Numbered from the stretch's first letter, positions 1-9,562 are shown. The stretch is 64,000 bases of DNA from Nodularia sp. LEGE 06071 (GCF_015207755.1 NZ_JADEWH010000002.1:540297-604296), one strand, 5' to 3'. The notes: a model not told the origin generated them from the sequence alone. Numbers and translations: made by a program.

Positions 1-520
1 ACTGTAATTTTTTTTCTGTATTTACTATAGGATCATAAGATTTTCTGTAAAGCCCGTTTCCTACTACTGCCATACCATTACACATCAAGTAGGATGGCTT
101 AGTCATTTCGATTACAGTACCATCAATATTAGTGACTAAACCAACTGCGTCACCCATTGTTTGCCAGCCCTCTAATGTAAATAGGCGATGATTAACGGTG
201 CAATCTAAGGTTTTTCCATCCTCCAAAGTGACTCGATAGACAGGTTGAAGACCACTGCACATTACATCTTTAATATGCCCAACTTCAAACAAGCCAGTTT
301 CTTCGTTCAGAACTCGCAGGCGCATTTTGCGAATACGTTGTTTACAATCGCGCCGATATTGACCAGGTGCTTCTCCATTCCTACCCCGAATCGACCTTTG
401 ACGGATTGCTTTTTCTCCGTTAGTCCATCTGTCGTATAGTTCTCCAATTGTTTTTTTCAGCTTCTGGTTAGTGTTCCCTTCACAGTTAACAAAAGTAATT
501 TCAGTATTGGCGGACAAGCA
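1..520 (-). other. Intein inside ThyX (N-terminal splicing region; continues off the window)
   Basis: The insertion starts with CLSANTEITFVN, a typical intein block A with the catalytic Cys1, directly after ThyX ...SFDVQ. About 100 residues on comes DCTVNHRLFTLEGW, matching block B with the TxxH-type His. At least 173 intein residues lie in the window. ThyX proteins without an intein usually continue SMRYTG here, so the +1 residue is expected to be Ser; that end is not visible. A homing endonuclease cannot be judged from this part. Confidence 0.85.
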
Positions 521-808
521 CTGAACATCAAATGATACGCCGACCCGATGTGTACGAGCCTGTTGCATGACACTGTGGGGAAAATAACCACAGTTAAAAA
601 CAATCTGGGGATGCTCCAGCGGTCCATAATGTCCCCGCTCACCGGCTAACAGTCGCTTAACAATAATTTCGCCACATTGTGACTCCGTAGGCCATGAGTC
701 GCGCTCGTCATATACGAAGCCATCGGTATAGTCTTGGTGCATCGCAGCGTAAACCACTTGCTGCGGGTTTGGTGTTTTGGCAATAACCTCTACTCGGAAT
801 CGATGCAT
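1..808 (-). CDS. thyX: ThyX flavin-dependent thymidylate synthase, N-terminal part interrupted by an intein (cut by window edge)
   Basis: ThyX makes dTMP from dUMP using FAD, NADPH and methylene-tetrahydrofolate. From the ATG at 806-808 the reverse strand encodes 96 residues of ThyX, with GHYGPLEHPQ and, at the end, QQARTHRVGVSFDVQ, which belongs to the ThyX substrate/flavin-binding region. The next codon (518-520) is Cys and opens an intein that runs past position 1 with no stop, so the C-extein lies outside the window. The frame is open further upstream to 919, and a GTG at 854-856 could also be used; I chose the ATG because the ThyX-like sequence starts there. Confidence is high for ThyX, lower for the start. 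Confidence 0.88.
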   Translation of the reverse strand, partial: MHRFRVEVIAKTPNPQQVVYAAMHQDYTDGFVYDERDSWPTESQCGEIIVKRLLAGERGHYGPLEHPQIVFNCGYFPHSVMQQARTHRVGVSFDVQCLSANTEITFVNCEGNTNQKLKKTIGELYDRWTNGEKAIRQRSIRGRNGEAPGQYRRDCKQRIRKMRLRVLNEETGLFEVGHIKDVMCSGLQPVYRVTLEDGKTLDCTVNHRLFTLEGWQTMGDAVGLVTNIDGTVIEMTKPSYLMCNGMAVVGNGLYRKSYDPIVNTEKKLQ

Positions 809-1049
809 TGATAAATTGAAACCTGTTCGTGAAACGTCTTTGTCAACCCGATTCACTATGATATCTCGTTCAGGAGTGCGAAGAAAATAAAGTACACAAA
901 CCTCACCCCCAGCCCCTTGCTAAGGAGAAGGGAGAAAGAGGTCAAAAACCAGATTGCCCATGATTCAGAAAAGTTTACTCAGATACTTTACAAAATTTAA
1001 TAGATTTGTTACAGTTGTTTACATACACAGAGCAGACAGGAAAAATCAT

Positions 1050-1265
1050 ATGCGTACCAATACAACTGTTATTGATGACCAAGGTCTCATGAACAACTTT
1101 GCAATAGAACCAAAGGTTTATGTAGACGAGCAAGGCGATCGCACCGGGTTTACTCCCTACGCCGAACTACTCAACGGTCGTTTAGCAATGATTGGTTTCG
1201 TCTCTCTGATTGCATTAGAAGTATTCACAGGACACGGTATCATCGGCCTTTTGACCAGCCTGTAA
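1050..1265 (+). CDS. High-light-inducible one-helix chlorophyll-binding protein (HLIP/SCP)
   Basis: A 71-residue protein with the chlorophyll a/b-binding motif in one predicted transmembrane helix: [19 protein letters not shown] (E, N and R supply the chlorophyll-binding and helix-locking residues), then a second hydrophobic stretch ending GIIGLLTSL. HLIPs sit in the thylakoid membrane, protect photosystems and bind pigment during chlorophyll-protein assembly under stress. The frame extends upstream to 954, but the ATG at 1050 follows AGACAGGA and gives the usual family length. It is a single gene between thyX (opposite strand) and a thioredoxin-fold gene. Confidence 0.9.
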   Translation: MRTNTTVIDDQGLMNNFAIEPKVYVDEQGDRTGFTPYAELLNGRLAMIGFVSLIALEVFTGHGIIGLLTSL

Positions 1266-1436
1266 AAACTAATCTTGAAAATTGAATATCTAACAAATGT
1301 AGAGACGGGAAAATTCCTGTCTCTAATTTTATGTCTAGCCATCATTAATGCGTACACTAAATAATAGAGAAAAAAAGGTTAGGGACTCAGAATTGTCCCC
1401 TACTCTCCACTCCCTACTCCTCACTCCCCATTTTCT

Positions 1437-2018
1437 ATGGCTTTAACTGCATCTACAATGTTGCCATTAGGCACGGAAGCACCAGATTTTCATCTACCCG
1501 AAGTAGTATCTGGAGAAACAATTTCTCTGGACACTTTTGCTGATCAAAAAGCATTGTTGGTCATGTTCATTTGTCGCCATTGCCCATTTGTCAAACATAT
1601 CCAACAAGAATTAGCCCGTCTAGGAAAAGATTACCTCTCCAGTGATTTAGGAATTGTGGCCATTAGCGCCAATGATGCGGAAAAATATCTAGATGATGCA
1701 CCAGAGTCTTTAAAAGCAATGGCGATAGAACTTGATTTTAAGTTTTCCTTGTGTTATGACGAAACTCAAGAAATTGCCAAAGCTTATACAGCAGCTTGCA
1801 CACCTGATTTTTTTATATTTGACGTAGAACGCAAACTCGCTTATCGGGGACAATTGGATGATAGCCGTCCCAGTAATGGTAAACCCGTGACGGGTGCAGA
1901 TTTACGTGGGGCGATCGCATCCGTGTTGGCGGATAACCCCGTTACAATTGAACAAAAGCCCAGTATTGGTTGCAATATTAAATGGAAACCTGGTAACGAA
2001 CCCAGTTATTTTGGTTAA
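1437..2018 (+). CDS. Thioredoxin-fold (AhpC/TSA-like) protein with CxxC
   Basis: 193 residues. The N-terminal APDFHLPEVVSGE followed by LVMFICRHCPFVKHIQ is the layout of the AhpC/TSA/thioredoxin-like family, with a CRHC redox pair near residues 46-49. TPDFFIFDVERKLAYRGQLDD is the cis-Pro strand region (TP), typical of thioredoxin folds. It is probably a cytosolic thiol oxidoreductase or peroxiredoxin-like protein; the substrate cannot be read from the sequence. No signal peptide is visible. Start at the ATG at 1437. Confidence 0.82.
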   Translation: MALTASTMLPLGTEAPDFHLPEVVSGETISLDTFADQKALLVMFICRHCPFVKHIQQELARLGKDYLSSDLGIVAISANDAEKYLDDAPESLKAMAIELDFKFSLCYDETQEIAKAYTAACTPDFFIFDVERKLAYRGQLDDSRPSNGKPVTGADLRGAIASVLADNPVTIEQKPSIGCNIKWKPGNEPSYFG

Positions 2019-2110
2019 TCCAACTCCTAGTAAAGCACGGCGTTAATAAACCACCCATGTCAAAAATTTATTTTTGACTTTTGACTTTTGACTTCCGCGC
2101 AGCGGCGGCG

Positions 2111-2623
2111 TTAATGTTTAATTTCCAGATTGAGGATGTAGCTTCCCATCTGGACTTGATCTGCCCATAATTCGTATTCCACCCGTAAATGCTCTGGTAA
2201 GTGGTGTCCGTTCAGTGACAGAGTTTTTGTGAAATTTCGTAAACGAATGGGATTATGAGGTTGCAATGACTCAGTGGGTAGCCAATAACGGCTCACACCA
2301 TAAACGCCTTGCTCCCAGAAATGACGATAACTAACTTGACCGTTACCTTGCATGGTCATAATTACCCGATAGGGGGAAATCTCCAGCCACAAAATTCTGG
2401 GGCTGTTGGGGGCTTGAGCTTGGCTCTGATTTTCGGGACAGATGTCTTCTGAACTCAAAGAACTTGCCAGTTCGCAGGTAATTAAAGGCGGTGCTGTCAA
2501 TAGTAAATGAAATCGATCAGTGTCTTTTTGATACAATGTACCCGCAGTTTCCACAACAGACCAGAATGGCAGGTCAGTGGAAATAAGTGATAAACATACG
2601 GGCTTACGGTGATGGGTCAGCAT
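2111..2623 (-). CDS. Conserved hypothetical protein
   Basis: 170 residues, cytosolic-looking, with no signal peptide or membrane segment. It has a short low-complexity Q/A/S stretch (QSQAQAPNSP, about residues 66-75) and several aromatic-rich segments (HFWEQGVYGVSRYWLP). I do not recognise a domain. The reading frame uses normal codons, starts at an ATG and ends 88 bases past the neighbouring convergent gene's stop, so it is probably a real gene. No function is assigned. Confidence 0.65.
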   Translation of the reverse strand: MLTHHRKPVCLSLISTDLPFWSVVETAGTLYQKDTDRFHLLLTAPPLITCELASSLSSEDICPENQSQAQAPNSPRILWLEISPYRVIMTMQGNGQVSYRHFWEQGVYGVSRYWLPTESLQPHNPIRLRNFTKTLSLNGHHLPEHLRVEYELWADQVQMGSYILNLEIKH

Positions 2624-3037
2624 GGGAGCGATAGGGGCTAAAAGCTATTGAACAAAATGAAATTAACACCAGTATCTTTTACAGTCAGAATCAACCAGTA
2701 AATAGTCAAACATCCTTCATATTAACTGAAGATCCTGATTTGGTAAGCCAAATAAATCCAGGTAAAAATAAATAAAAGATTATAAATTTAAACACCTTCT
2801 CTGGTGCTATAAATAAAATTTTTTGGCAAAATGTTAAGTGAAATTTGCAAGAAACACAAGACCCCTGAGAGTGATTTTTGCCAAGAACAAAAGTATTAAG
2901 TGAGGATTCATCATCTACTAGGTCGATTTTGACAAATTTCCGCGAACAAAAAGCGATAGGATACTATGCAGGAAGTGTCCAGTCGTGGCAAATTTAGTCG
3001 CTGATGAACTTCCGGTGTATCCAAGAAGTGTAAACTC
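2624..3037. other. 414-bp intergenic region upstream of aroA
   Basis: AT-rich, divergent between a hypothetical gene (minus) and aroA (plus). It must hold both promoters. I see no ORF, RNA gene or strong inverted repeat in it. Confidence 0.5.
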
Positions 3038-4390
3038 ATGTCGGCTGCTGTCATCACTGTAGAAACTCAAAAAGACCTTTCTCAGAAGTTAATTATCCAG
3101 CGACCCTCTGCTGGACTGTCCTTACAGGGTTGTATCCGTGTCCCTGGTGATAAATCTATATCACATCGGGCTTTAATGTTAGGCGCGATCGCTGAAGGTG
3201 AAACGCAGATCCAAGGGCTGCTGTTAGGCGAAGATCCCCGCAGCACTGCAAGCTGTTTTCAAGCTATGGGAGCGCAAATTTCGGAACTGAATACCGAATT
3301 AGTTACAGTTCAGGGTATTGGTTTGGGACAATTGCAAGAACCAGTGGATGTGTTGAATGCTGGCAACTCTGGTACTACACTCAGACTGATGTTAGGGCTT
3401 TTGGCTTCTCATCCAGGGCGGTTTTTTACGGTCACAGGGGATAGTTCTTTGCGATCGCGTCCCATGTCCCGTGTAGTTAAACCGTTGCAACAAATGGGCG
3501 CAGAGATTTGGGGACGTAAGGGTAATTCCTTAGCACCCTTAGCAGTTCAAGGACAAGCCCTGAAACCAACTCATTACCATTCCCCCATCGCTTCCGCCCA
3601 AGTGAAATCCTGTATCTTACTTGCGGGTTTATTAACAGCAGGAAAAACCACCGTCACCGAACCCGCTCTTTCTCGTGACCACAGCGAACGGATGTTACGG
3701 GCTTTTGGTGCAGAACTCAGTATTGATCCAGACACCAATAGCGTCACCGTCATCGGACCGGCGCAACTACGTGGGCAAAAAGTCATTGTTCCTGGGGATA
3801 TCAGTTCCGCAGCCTTTTGGTTAGTCGCTGGCGCGATTGTTCCCGGTTCGGAATTGGTAGTGGAAAATGTTGGTGTTAATCCCACCCGCACGGGGATATT
3901 AGAAGCTTTAGAACTCATGGGGGCTGACATTCAACTGGAAAATCAGCGCGAAGTCGCTGGGGAACCAGTCGCGGATTTAAGAGTGCGTTCCAGTGGTTTA
4001 AAAAGCTGCACCATTGCCGGGGATATCATTCCCAGAATGATTGATGAGATTCCCATTTTAGCAGTAGCGGCAGTATTTGCCGAAGGTACAACGGTTATTC
4101 GGGATGCAGAGGAATTGCGAGTTAAAGAAAGCGATCGCATTACCGTGATGGCGCAGCAACTCAATAAAATGGGTGCAAAGGTGAGTGAATTACCCGACGG
4201 TATGGAAATCACTGGCGGTACTCCCTTAGTGGGTACTGATGTCGATAGTTATACAGATCATCGCATTGCCATGAGTTTAGCGATCGCATCTTTAGTTTCC
4301 ACCGGAATCACCACCATTCACCGTGCAGAAGCCGCCGCCATTTCTTACCCCGACTTCACCGCCACACTACAAGGAATACTGAATACATAA
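3038..4390 (+). CDS. aroA: 3-phosphoshikimate 1-carboxyvinyltransferase (EPSP synthase)
   Basis: 450 residues, full length for AroA. It joins shikimate-3-phosphate and phosphoenolpyruvate to form EPSP in aromatic amino acid synthesis. Signatures: [18 protein letters not shown] near residue 36 (substrate-binding Lys/Ser/Arg), [17 protein letters not shown] (the EPSP synthase N-G-T signature), [13 protein letters not shown] and [11 protein letters not shown] near the C terminus. Several HIP1 GCGATCGC sites lie within the gene. It appears monocistronic. Confidence 0.97.
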   Translation: MSAAVITVETQKDLSQKLIIQRPSAGLSLQGCIRVPGDKSISHRALMLGAIAEGETQIQGLLLGEDPRSTASCFQAMGAQISELNTELVTVQGIGLGQLQEPVDVLNAGNSGTTLRLMLGLLASHPGRFFTVTGDSSLRSRPMSRVVKPLQQMGAEIWGRKGNSLAPLAVQGQALKPTHYHSPIASAQVKSCILLAGLLTAGKTTVTEPALSRDHSERMLRAFGAELSIDPDTNSVTVIGPAQLRGQKVIVPGDISSAAFWLVAGAIVPGSELVVENVGVNPTRTGILEALELMGADIQLENQREVAGEPVADLRVRSSGLKSCTIAGDIIPRMIDEIPILAVAAVFAEGTTVIRDAEELRVKESDRITVMAQQLNKMGAKVSELPDGMEITGGTPLVGTDVDSYTDHRIAMSLAIASLVSTGITTIHRAEAAAISYPDFTATLQGILNT

Positions 4391-4433
4391 GTAAAGTGTG
4401 ACACACATAATTGTGTGCATCAACATCAATATC

Positions 4434-4508
4434 GTGGGGTGGGCTTCTAGCCCGCCTAGAACAGGCAAGACTTGTACTGAGCTTGTCGAAGTATGCCTGA
4501 TGCACTAC
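4434..4508. repeat. Interspersed intergenic repeat with GGCTTCTAGCCCGCC / GAACAGGC blocks
   Basis: GGGTGGGCTTCTAGCCCGCC is followed by GAACAGGCAAGA and later TATGCCTG, so two small stem-loops can form. The same two blocks occur in reverse orientation at about 59371-59418 inside the nifH element. It is an intergenic repeat, not coding. Confidence 0.6.
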
Positions 4509-4533
4509 TTTAGCTGTGTCGCGCCAGAAGCTG

Positions 4534-5505
4534 CTATTTTGTACCCACTTCATCCCGGTTATGAGGCGCATCAAAATCAATCACAGGGCCTTTCGGCACA
4601 ATGCGGGTGGGGTTAACATTGGGATGACTTCTGTAATAATGCCGTTTAATGTGGTCAAAATTACAAGTTTCCTTCACACCCGGTAATTGATAAAGTTCTT
4701 TGAGATAATTCCACAAATTAGGATACTCAACTATCCGACGTATATTGCATTTAAAATGCACATAATAAACTGCATCGAAACGCAGCAAAGTAGTAAACAT
4801 ACACCAATCAGCTTCAGTCACTTGATCCCCGCAGAGATAGCGCTGTTTTCCTAATATAATCTCCCAGTCATCAAGGGCGGCAAATAACTCTGTTACCGCC
4901 TGATCATAAGCTGATTGAGAAGTAGCAAATCCCGCCCGATATACCCCATTATTGATCGGTTGGTAAATAGCATCAATCGTCTCGTCAATTAGTTTTTGTA
5001 AACTTTCTGGATAAAAATTGATATCTTCTTGAGCAAAAGCATTGAATTGGGTATCAAACATCCGCATAATTTCGCGGGATTCATTATTGACAATTGTCCC
5101 CTTTTCCTTGTCCCATAATACTGGCACTGTTACCCGTCCACTGTAGTTAGGATCAGCTTTCAGATAAAGTTGCCAAAGATATTTAGTACCATTGACCGTA
5201 TCAGGAATCGCACCTGATTCATCAGTAAATTCCCAACTGTTTTGCTCAATTTCCGCCCCAACTACCGATAGCCCAATCACATCTTCTAGTCCTTTTAATT
5301 GGCGGATAATTGCAGTCCGACAAGCCCAAGGACAAGCCCAAGAAATATATAAATGATAGCGACCTGGTTCAGCCTTAAAACCACTAGAGCCATCTGTTGT
5401 AATCTGATCACGGTAAGTTGTTGATGGGCGGATAAATTTACCTTCTGAATCTTCTTGATCCCGTCTTGATATCCACTGACCATCCTTGAGGATTCCCAAA
5501 CCCAT
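4534..5505 (-). CDS. Glutathionyl-hydroquinone reductase / Omega-like glutathione transferase (ECM4/YqjG family)
   Basis: 323 residues, normal for the family. The N-terminal thioredoxin fold has YISWACPWACRTAIIR (catalytic Cys in the CPW motif), preceded by the KFIRPSTTYRDQITTDGSSG segment typical of Ecm4/YqjG proteins; an all-helical GST C-terminal domain follows (EADWCMFTTLLRFDAVYY). Family members use glutathione to reduce S-glutathionyl hydroquinones. No exact substrate is visible. It is upstream of gatC on the same strand but separated by about 120 bp of repeat-like sequence, so the two are probably not co-transcribed. Confidence 0.9.
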   Translation of the reverse strand: MGLGILKDGQWISRRDQEDSEGKFIRPSTTYRDQITTDGSSGFKAEPGRYHLYISWACPWACRTAIIRQLKGLEDVIGLSVVGAEIEQNSWEFTDESGAIPDTVNGTKYLWQLYLKADPNYSGRVTVPVLWDKEKGTIVNNESREIMRMFDTQFNAFAQEDINFYPESLQKLIDETIDAIYQPINNGVYRAGFATSQSAYDQAVTELFAALDDWEIILGKQRYLCGDQVTEADWCMFTTLLRFDAVYYVHFKCNIRRIVEYPNLWNYLKELYQLPGVKETCNFDHIKRHYYRSHPNVNPTRIVPKGPVIDFDAPHNRDEVGTK

Positions 5506-5628
5506 ATATCTCTCCTTTTTCAGTTATCAATTATCAGTTATCAGTTAAGAGACATCATTGCATAGAAATCTCTTACTCAATCTACTTGATAACTGTTCAC
5601 TGTTCACTGTTCACTGATTCAACCCTCC

Positions 5629-5922
5629 CTAATCATTGCTATTCATAATTTTTGGGACTTTGAAAAAATCGCCTTCTTGTTCAGGCGCACCATTCAAGAT
5701 AGCTTCTCGCTCAGGATATGGTTGTAACTCATCTTTTCGAGTCACATTACTGACATCAATTGCCCGTGTTGTCGGCAGTACATTACTGACATCTACTTCA
5801 TTCAACTGCTCGATATAATCCAAAATACTTCCCAGTTGAGTAGTGAATTGCTCCTCTTCTGCTGATGTTAATTCTAAACGAGCCAGCAGAGCTACTTTGT
5901 GAACTTGTTCGCGATCAATCAT
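5629..5922 (-). CDS. gatC: Aspartyl/glutamyl-tRNA amidotransferase subunit C
   Basis: 97 residues from the ATG at 5920-5922 ([18 protein letters not shown]). GatC stabilises the GatA-GatB amidotransferase, which converts Glu-tRNA(Gln) and Asp-tRNA(Asn) to the amidated forms. Signature features are the N-terminal [13 protein letters not shown] helix and the C-terminal segment from LQPYPERE to DFFKVPKIM. The frame extends 13 codons upstream, but family proteins begin at the chosen Met. gatA and gatB are not next to it, as is usual in cyanobacteria. Confidence 0.93.
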   Translation of the reverse strand: MIDREQVHKVALLARLELTSAEEEQFTTQLGSILDYIEQLNEVDVSNVLPTTRAIDVSNVTRKDELQPYPEREAILNGAPEQEGDFFKVPKIMNSND

Positions 5923-6016
5923 GGTTCCTGAATAGTTAATTTTATTTTCTTTTTTTGTCAATTAGACCGACAAAGCAACTTGTTCCAAACTACATCTTGC
6001 CCCCTCCTCGCTTACC

Positions 6017-6169
6017 TACGGTGTACACACATCCTGATCCAAAAAGGGTTTCCAGCCCTACAAACCGAATTTTACTGTAAATCCGGTTCCCCTCCTCGCT
6101 TGCGGGGAGGGGCTAGGGGTGGGGTCTTATGACACAAACGAGAATTTACCGACTTCTGTGTACACCGTA
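6017..6169. mobile_element. MITE-like element, family 1, copy A
   Basis: 153 bp bounded by inverted repeats TACGGTGTACACAC (6017-6030) and TGTGTACACCGTA (6157-6169). The same termini bound the element at 51132-51300. The interior is C/G-rich (CCCCTCCTCGCTTGCGGGG) and carries no ORF. The terminal TA is compatible with the TA target duplication of IS630/Tc1-type elements; that assignment is inference. It fills the gap between gatC and ycf3. Confidence 0.6.
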
Positions 6170-6242
6170 ACCTCGCTTGCGGGGTGGGGTGCTTTCTGAT
6201 GGTCAGGGCAGCTTTGACTAACTCAGCCCAACAGAGGAATAT

Positions 6243-6764
6243 TTAAAAGAATACGTCAATTTGCATCCGTCCAGTGGTTTTCAGCCAGTTTTGGGCTTCA
6301 ATGTAGTTATTGGGAGCCATGCGAATAGCTCTAATCCAATAATCTGCTGCTTGGTCAAACAATGCTTCGCCAGCGTCATTATCCCCAGCTTCTTTGGCTT
6401 TTTCACCTTGATAATGGTAAATCACCGCAATATTATTCAAAGCTTGGGGTAAACGTGGGTTCATTTCAATCGCTTGGTGATACATTTTTAAAGCTGTATC
6501 GTGGTCACCATTACTAGCATGGATTAGCCCCATATTATAGTGAATATAACTGCGATCGTAACTGTCTTCCTCTAATGTGAGCGCTTCTTCGTAATAGTCT
6601 AAGGCTTCGGCATATTCACCTTCTGCCTGCGCTGACATCCCATCACGGTAATACACAAATGCTTCTTTAGCTTTTTTGTTGGCTGGCAGAAGTTTCAGGA
6701 TGAGATCCGCCATCACTGTAAAGGATTTGTCAACAAAATTATCGTTTTTTTGGGTTCTTGGCAT
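6243..6764 (-). CDS. ycf3: Photosystem I assembly protein Ycf3
   Basis: 173 residues, the usual Ycf3 size, from the ATG at 6762-6764 ([20 protein letters not shown]). It has three TPR units: [40 protein letters not shown] and [20 protein letters not shown]. Ycf3 is a thylakoid-associated chaperone that assembles PSI reaction-centre subunits. The frame is open 17 codons upstream, but the family start is the chosen Met. A SRAP gene lies 16 bp upstream on the same strand, so the two may be co-transcribed. Confidence 0.95.
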   Translation of the reverse strand: MPRTQKNDNFVDKSFTVMADLILKLLPANKKAKEAFVYYRDGMSAQAEGEYAEALDYYEEALTLEEDSYDRSYIHYNMGLIHASNGDHDTALKMYHQAIEMNPRLPQALNNIAVIYHYQGEKAKEAGDNDAGEALFDQAADYWIRAIRMAPNNYIEAQNWLKTTGRMQIDVFF

Positions 6765-6780
6765 ATGTGCTTCTATGGTT

Positions 6781-7494
6781 TTAAAAGATATTCTCAGGAA
6801 GTGATTTCTCTTCACCCAGAGGGATGATACATTCAGAACTATTCTGTCGAGGATTGTTCACCAAGCTACTAACTGGATAGCCAGTCATTACTTGACCTGG
6901 ATATGGACACAATAGCTGCTGTAGTCGCTCAGGTGTTGGCATTTGGGGATTTAACCACAAATCGTAATCTTGTGGAGACACAATCACTGGCATTCGCTCA
7001 TGAATTGGTTGGACTAATTCATTCGCTGCCGTTGTTAAAATTGTACAAGATATGATTTCCTCATAGTCAGTCCTTCCCTCTAGGGGTTGCCATTTTTCCC
7101 ACAACCCCGCAAAACCGAAGGGCTGTCCATTTAAGAGACGAAAATAAAACGGCTGTTTTTTCCCATTTTGTTGTTTCCACTCATAAAAACCATCAGCTAG
7201 CACTAAACAGCGTCGCTGCTTGAATGCTGACCGAAAAGCTGGTTTTTCCGCAACTGTTTCCGACCTAGCATTGATCAGCTTCGCACCAATTTTTGGATCT
7301 TTTGCCCAGGAAGGTATCAACCCCCAACGTAACTGCTGAAACTCACGCTTGTCAGTTTTAGGATTATGTAGCACTGTTGCCACATTTTGCGTAGGTGCAA
7401 TGTTATATTGAGCAGCTAAATCGGGAATTTTCTCTACACGTAAAAATTCAGCTAACGCCCCCAATGACTGATTTAAAGTAAATCTTCCACACAT
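6781..7494 (-). CDS. SOS response-associated peptidase (SRAP/YedK/HMCES family)
   Basis: 237 residues. It begins MCGRFTLN, where Cys2 becomes the N-terminal residue and forms a thiazolidine crosslink with abasic sites in single-stranded DNA. Other family residues are seen in order: [35 protein letters not shown] (Asn/Arg/Glu), LADGFYEWK (catalytic Glu) and IHERMPVIV (His). It protects abasic sites in ssDNA. Ycf3 follows 16 bp downstream. Confidence 0.95.
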   Translation of the reverse strand: MCGRFTLNQSLGALAEFLRVEKIPDLAAQYNIAPTQNVATVLHNPKTDKREFQQLRWGLIPSWAKDPKIGAKLINARSETVAEKPAFRSAFKQRRCLVLADGFYEWKQQNGKKQPFYFRLLNGQPFGFAGLWEKWQPLEGRTDYEEIISCTILTTAANELVQPIHERMPVIVSPQDYDLWLNPQMPTPERLQQLLCPYPGQVMTGYPVSSLVNNPRQNSSECIIPLGEEKSLPENIF

Positions 7495-7550
7495 ACTTTT
7501 ATTTTCCTACACTGAATAAAATCAAAATTTTAAATACAATGACTAAATAA

Positions 7551-7702
7551 TAAAGGAATCCAATTTGATTATTGAAAAAATCTAAGTATATGTATTGTGT
7601 GTTATGGCTTTAGCCTAACGCACCGTCTTCCAGGTCTTGGTGCCGTACTCTCCTCGATCACACACCCTAAGTGTGTTTCATAAATCAAATATCAGTCCTA
7701 TA
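7551..7702. mobile_element. MITE-like element, family 2, copy A
   Basis: A ~152-bp AT-rich unit starting AAAGGAATCCAATTTGATT and ending ATCAAATATCAGTCCTATA, inverted relative to each other. A copy of almost equal length with matching ends and a similar middle (GCGTTA / ACACACCCTA blocks) lies at 16243-16393. No ORF. It separates SRAP (minus) from a GST gene (plus). Confidence 0.55.
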
Positions 7703-7857
7703 GTATTTTTTCTATTGTTTTTTATATCTTGGAAAATCCGTCTTGTACGCATATACTAAAAATAAATAATAAATATCCTGTTTCTCCAAGTTTAGTTTGT
7801 AATATATTGTATTTTAGCCCCTAAGTGATCTCGATATTCATTATTATAATTTTGGAA

Positions 7858-8484
7858 ATGAAAACTTTACAACTGTATGATTTCTTACCATCGGGTAACA
7901 GTTATAAGATCCGACTTTTATTGACACAAATGGGTATGCCATTTGAGAGAATCAACATTAATATTCTGCAAGGAGAGACGCACACCCCAGAGTTTTTAAT
8001 GAAGAATCCCAACGGTAAAATACCAGTTTTGGAAGTGAACACGGGGAAATATTTAGCAGAATCAAATGCCATATTAGTATATTTGAGTGAAGGCACAGAA
8101 TTTTTACCATATGACCGATTTTTAAGAGCGCAAGTATTGCAATGGTTATTTTTTGAACAATATAGCCATGAACCTTTTATTGCTACATCAAGATTTTGGA
8201 TTTCTATTTTAGGTAAAGCTGAGGAATATCGCCCAGCCATAGAGCAAAAACGTGAACCTGGTTATGCAGCACTCAAGATTATGGACAATCATTTAATGAA
8301 GCACGACTTTTTTGTCAGTGAGCGTTATACAATTGCGGATATTGCCTTGTTTGCCTATACTCATGTGGCTGATGAAGGTGGGTTTGATTTGACCAAATTT
8401 ACTGCTATTCAAGCTTGGATTGAACGAGTCAAATCTCAGCCTAGATATATCAAGATTACACAAGAGAAAAATTTTGCCGAGTAA
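7858..8484 (+). CDS. Glutathione S-transferase family protein
   Basis: 208 residues from the ATG at 7858 (MKTLQLYDFLPSGNSYKIRLLL). The N-terminal thioredoxin-like domain has the SGNSYKIRL active-site loop (Ser rather than Cys), NPNGKIPVLE (cis-Pro) and LAESNAILVYLSEG (Glu-Ser glutathione contact). The C-terminal helical domain has SERYTIADIALFAYTHVADE with the N-capping Asp. The soluble enzyme probably conjugates or reduces with glutathione; substrate unknown. The frame is open 11 hydrophobic codons upstream, but homologous sequence begins at the chosen Met. Confidence 0.9.
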   Translation: MKTLQLYDFLPSGNSYKIRLLLTQMGMPFERININILQGETHTPEFLMKNPNGKIPVLEVNTGKYLAESNAILVYLSEGTEFLPYDRFLRAQVLQWLFFEQYSHEPFIATSRFWISILGKAEEYRPAIEQKREPGYAALKIMDNHLMKHDFFVSERYTIADIALFAYTHVADEGGFDLTKFTAIQAWIERVKSQPRYIKITQEKNFAE

Positions 8485-8543
8485 ATACTTGTGTATTCTT
8501 TTCTGATTGTTTTGGTAAGCTAGTACACATAATAATTAACCAA

Positions 8544-8771
8544 TTAAATATCTGTGTCAATTTCAATCAGCTTTTGCCGAGAGGATAAACCAGACTTAAT
8601 TCTGATATGAGATTTTGGCACATTAAATTTCTTAGCTAACAATTTAATTAACTCTTCATTCGCTTTGCCATCTACTGGCGGAGACTTTAAGTTTACAGTC
8701 AAACTACCATCAGTTTGTTCTTCAATTTTTTGTTCTTTGGAATTAGGTTTAACTTTCACTCTTTTTTGCAT
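8544..8771 (-). CDS. DUF167 / YggU family small protein
   Basis: 75 residues from the ATG at 8769-8771 ([18 protein letters not shown]). The family motif is visible: [22 protein letters not shown] followed by [19 protein letters not shown]167 proteins are small alpha/beta folds of unknown function found in bacteria, archaea and eukaryotes. The gene follows a broken small membrane-protein frame by 6 bp on the same strand. Confidence 0.9.
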   Translation of the reverse strand: MQKRVKVKPNSKEQKIEEQTDGSLTVNLKSPPVDGKANEELIKLLAKKFNVPKSHIRIKSGLSSRQKLIEIDTDI

Positions 8772-8777
8772 ATCCAA

Positions 8778-8960
8778 TTATTTGTAGTTGTCGGAGCCAG
8801 AAATAACCGCAAACACAACCCAACAGATAATCAGGAAGATCCCACAAAGTAAAGATAGTACCCAGTAATAATCTCCCTATGGCTGAAAGTAAAAGCCCAT
8901 CGGGATGACGATGAGCTGGGAGAGGATAATATATCTTGTTTGTTGGCGATTTTGAGACAT
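8778..8960 (-). pseudogene. Small membrane-protein reading frame with an in-frame TAG
   Basis: From the ATG at 8958-8960 the frame reads MSQNRQQTRYIILSQLIVIP, continues for seven codons, meets TAG (8877-8879), then continues in the same frame with a clear transmembrane segment (VLSLLCGIFLIICWVVFAVI) to a TAA at 8778-8780. Ignoring the TAG, the product is about 60 residues with two hydrophobic helices, which looks like one small protein broken by a point mutation. A sequencing error or a real 27-residue peptide are alternatives. Family not recognised. Confidence 0.4.
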
Positions 8961-9013
8961 TTTTTCTAGGCTAAAAACTTCATAAAATTTTAGCCTGATT
9001 TTTACAGCAAATT

Positions 9014-9562
9014 CTAAGGATATCTTCTGCTACCAGCACCTACTACACCAATTTTGTGCCGATAGGAAAGTTCCGCCCCAAACCAGCCAGTGATGCTAGT
9101 TAGCGTACCCACAACCAGTGAGAGAAAGAATCCCCAAGGTAATATCCGTGATTCAGGATCTCCAAGACGTAAAAACAAGTTGAGGGCTGTTAAGGCTAAA
9201 ATCATGACATTCAGAATCAAATGCGTCCAGCCGGCGGTGCGCTTGCGAACACGTTCAATTCTCAAAAAGTCGCTCATCCCCGTGATTGCGGCGATGATAC
9301 CTCCTAGAAGTCCCAGTCCAATTAACCATAGGGAGGCTCTAGCCCAGAAAAAATCATGGGTTAACCAATAGCCGAAGTCGCTTCCCAACGCAGCAGCTAA
9401 AAAAGCAATGGGAAAAATTATTGTCAGGGGGTGTAAGGGATGTCCGGCGATCGCCACTGTGCTGGGTACACCACTATCCCGATATTCTCTATCGTCACTT
9501 TCAATAATTGGTGGAATATTTGGGAACGGTGTGGAATTGGATTCTGTTCCTGTAGTTTCCAT
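9014..9562 (-). CDS. DUF2231 family membrane protein
   Basis: 182 residues. After a hydrophilic N terminus (about 40 residues) come AIAGHPLHPLTIIFPIAFLA, the His-Pro motif and first helix typical of DUF2231, then three more hydrophobic helices (LWLIGLGLLGGIIAAITGM, LNVMILALTALNLFL and WGFFLSLVVGTLTSITGWFG). It is predicted to be a four-helix inner-membrane protein. Function unknown. Confidence 0.8.
   Translation of the reverse strand: METTGTESNSTPFPNIPPIIESDDREYRDSGVPSTVAIAGHPLHPLTIIFPIAFLAAALGSDFGYWLTHDFFWARASLWLIGLGLLGGIIAAITGMSDFLRIERVRKRTAGWTHLILNVMILALTALNLFLRLGDPESRILPWGFFLSLVVGTLTSITGWFGAELSYRHKIGVVGAGSRRYP

Noticed and set aside
245..642. Short ORFs over the ThyX intein
   Set aside because: They are other frames of a continuous minus-strand ThyX-intein frame.
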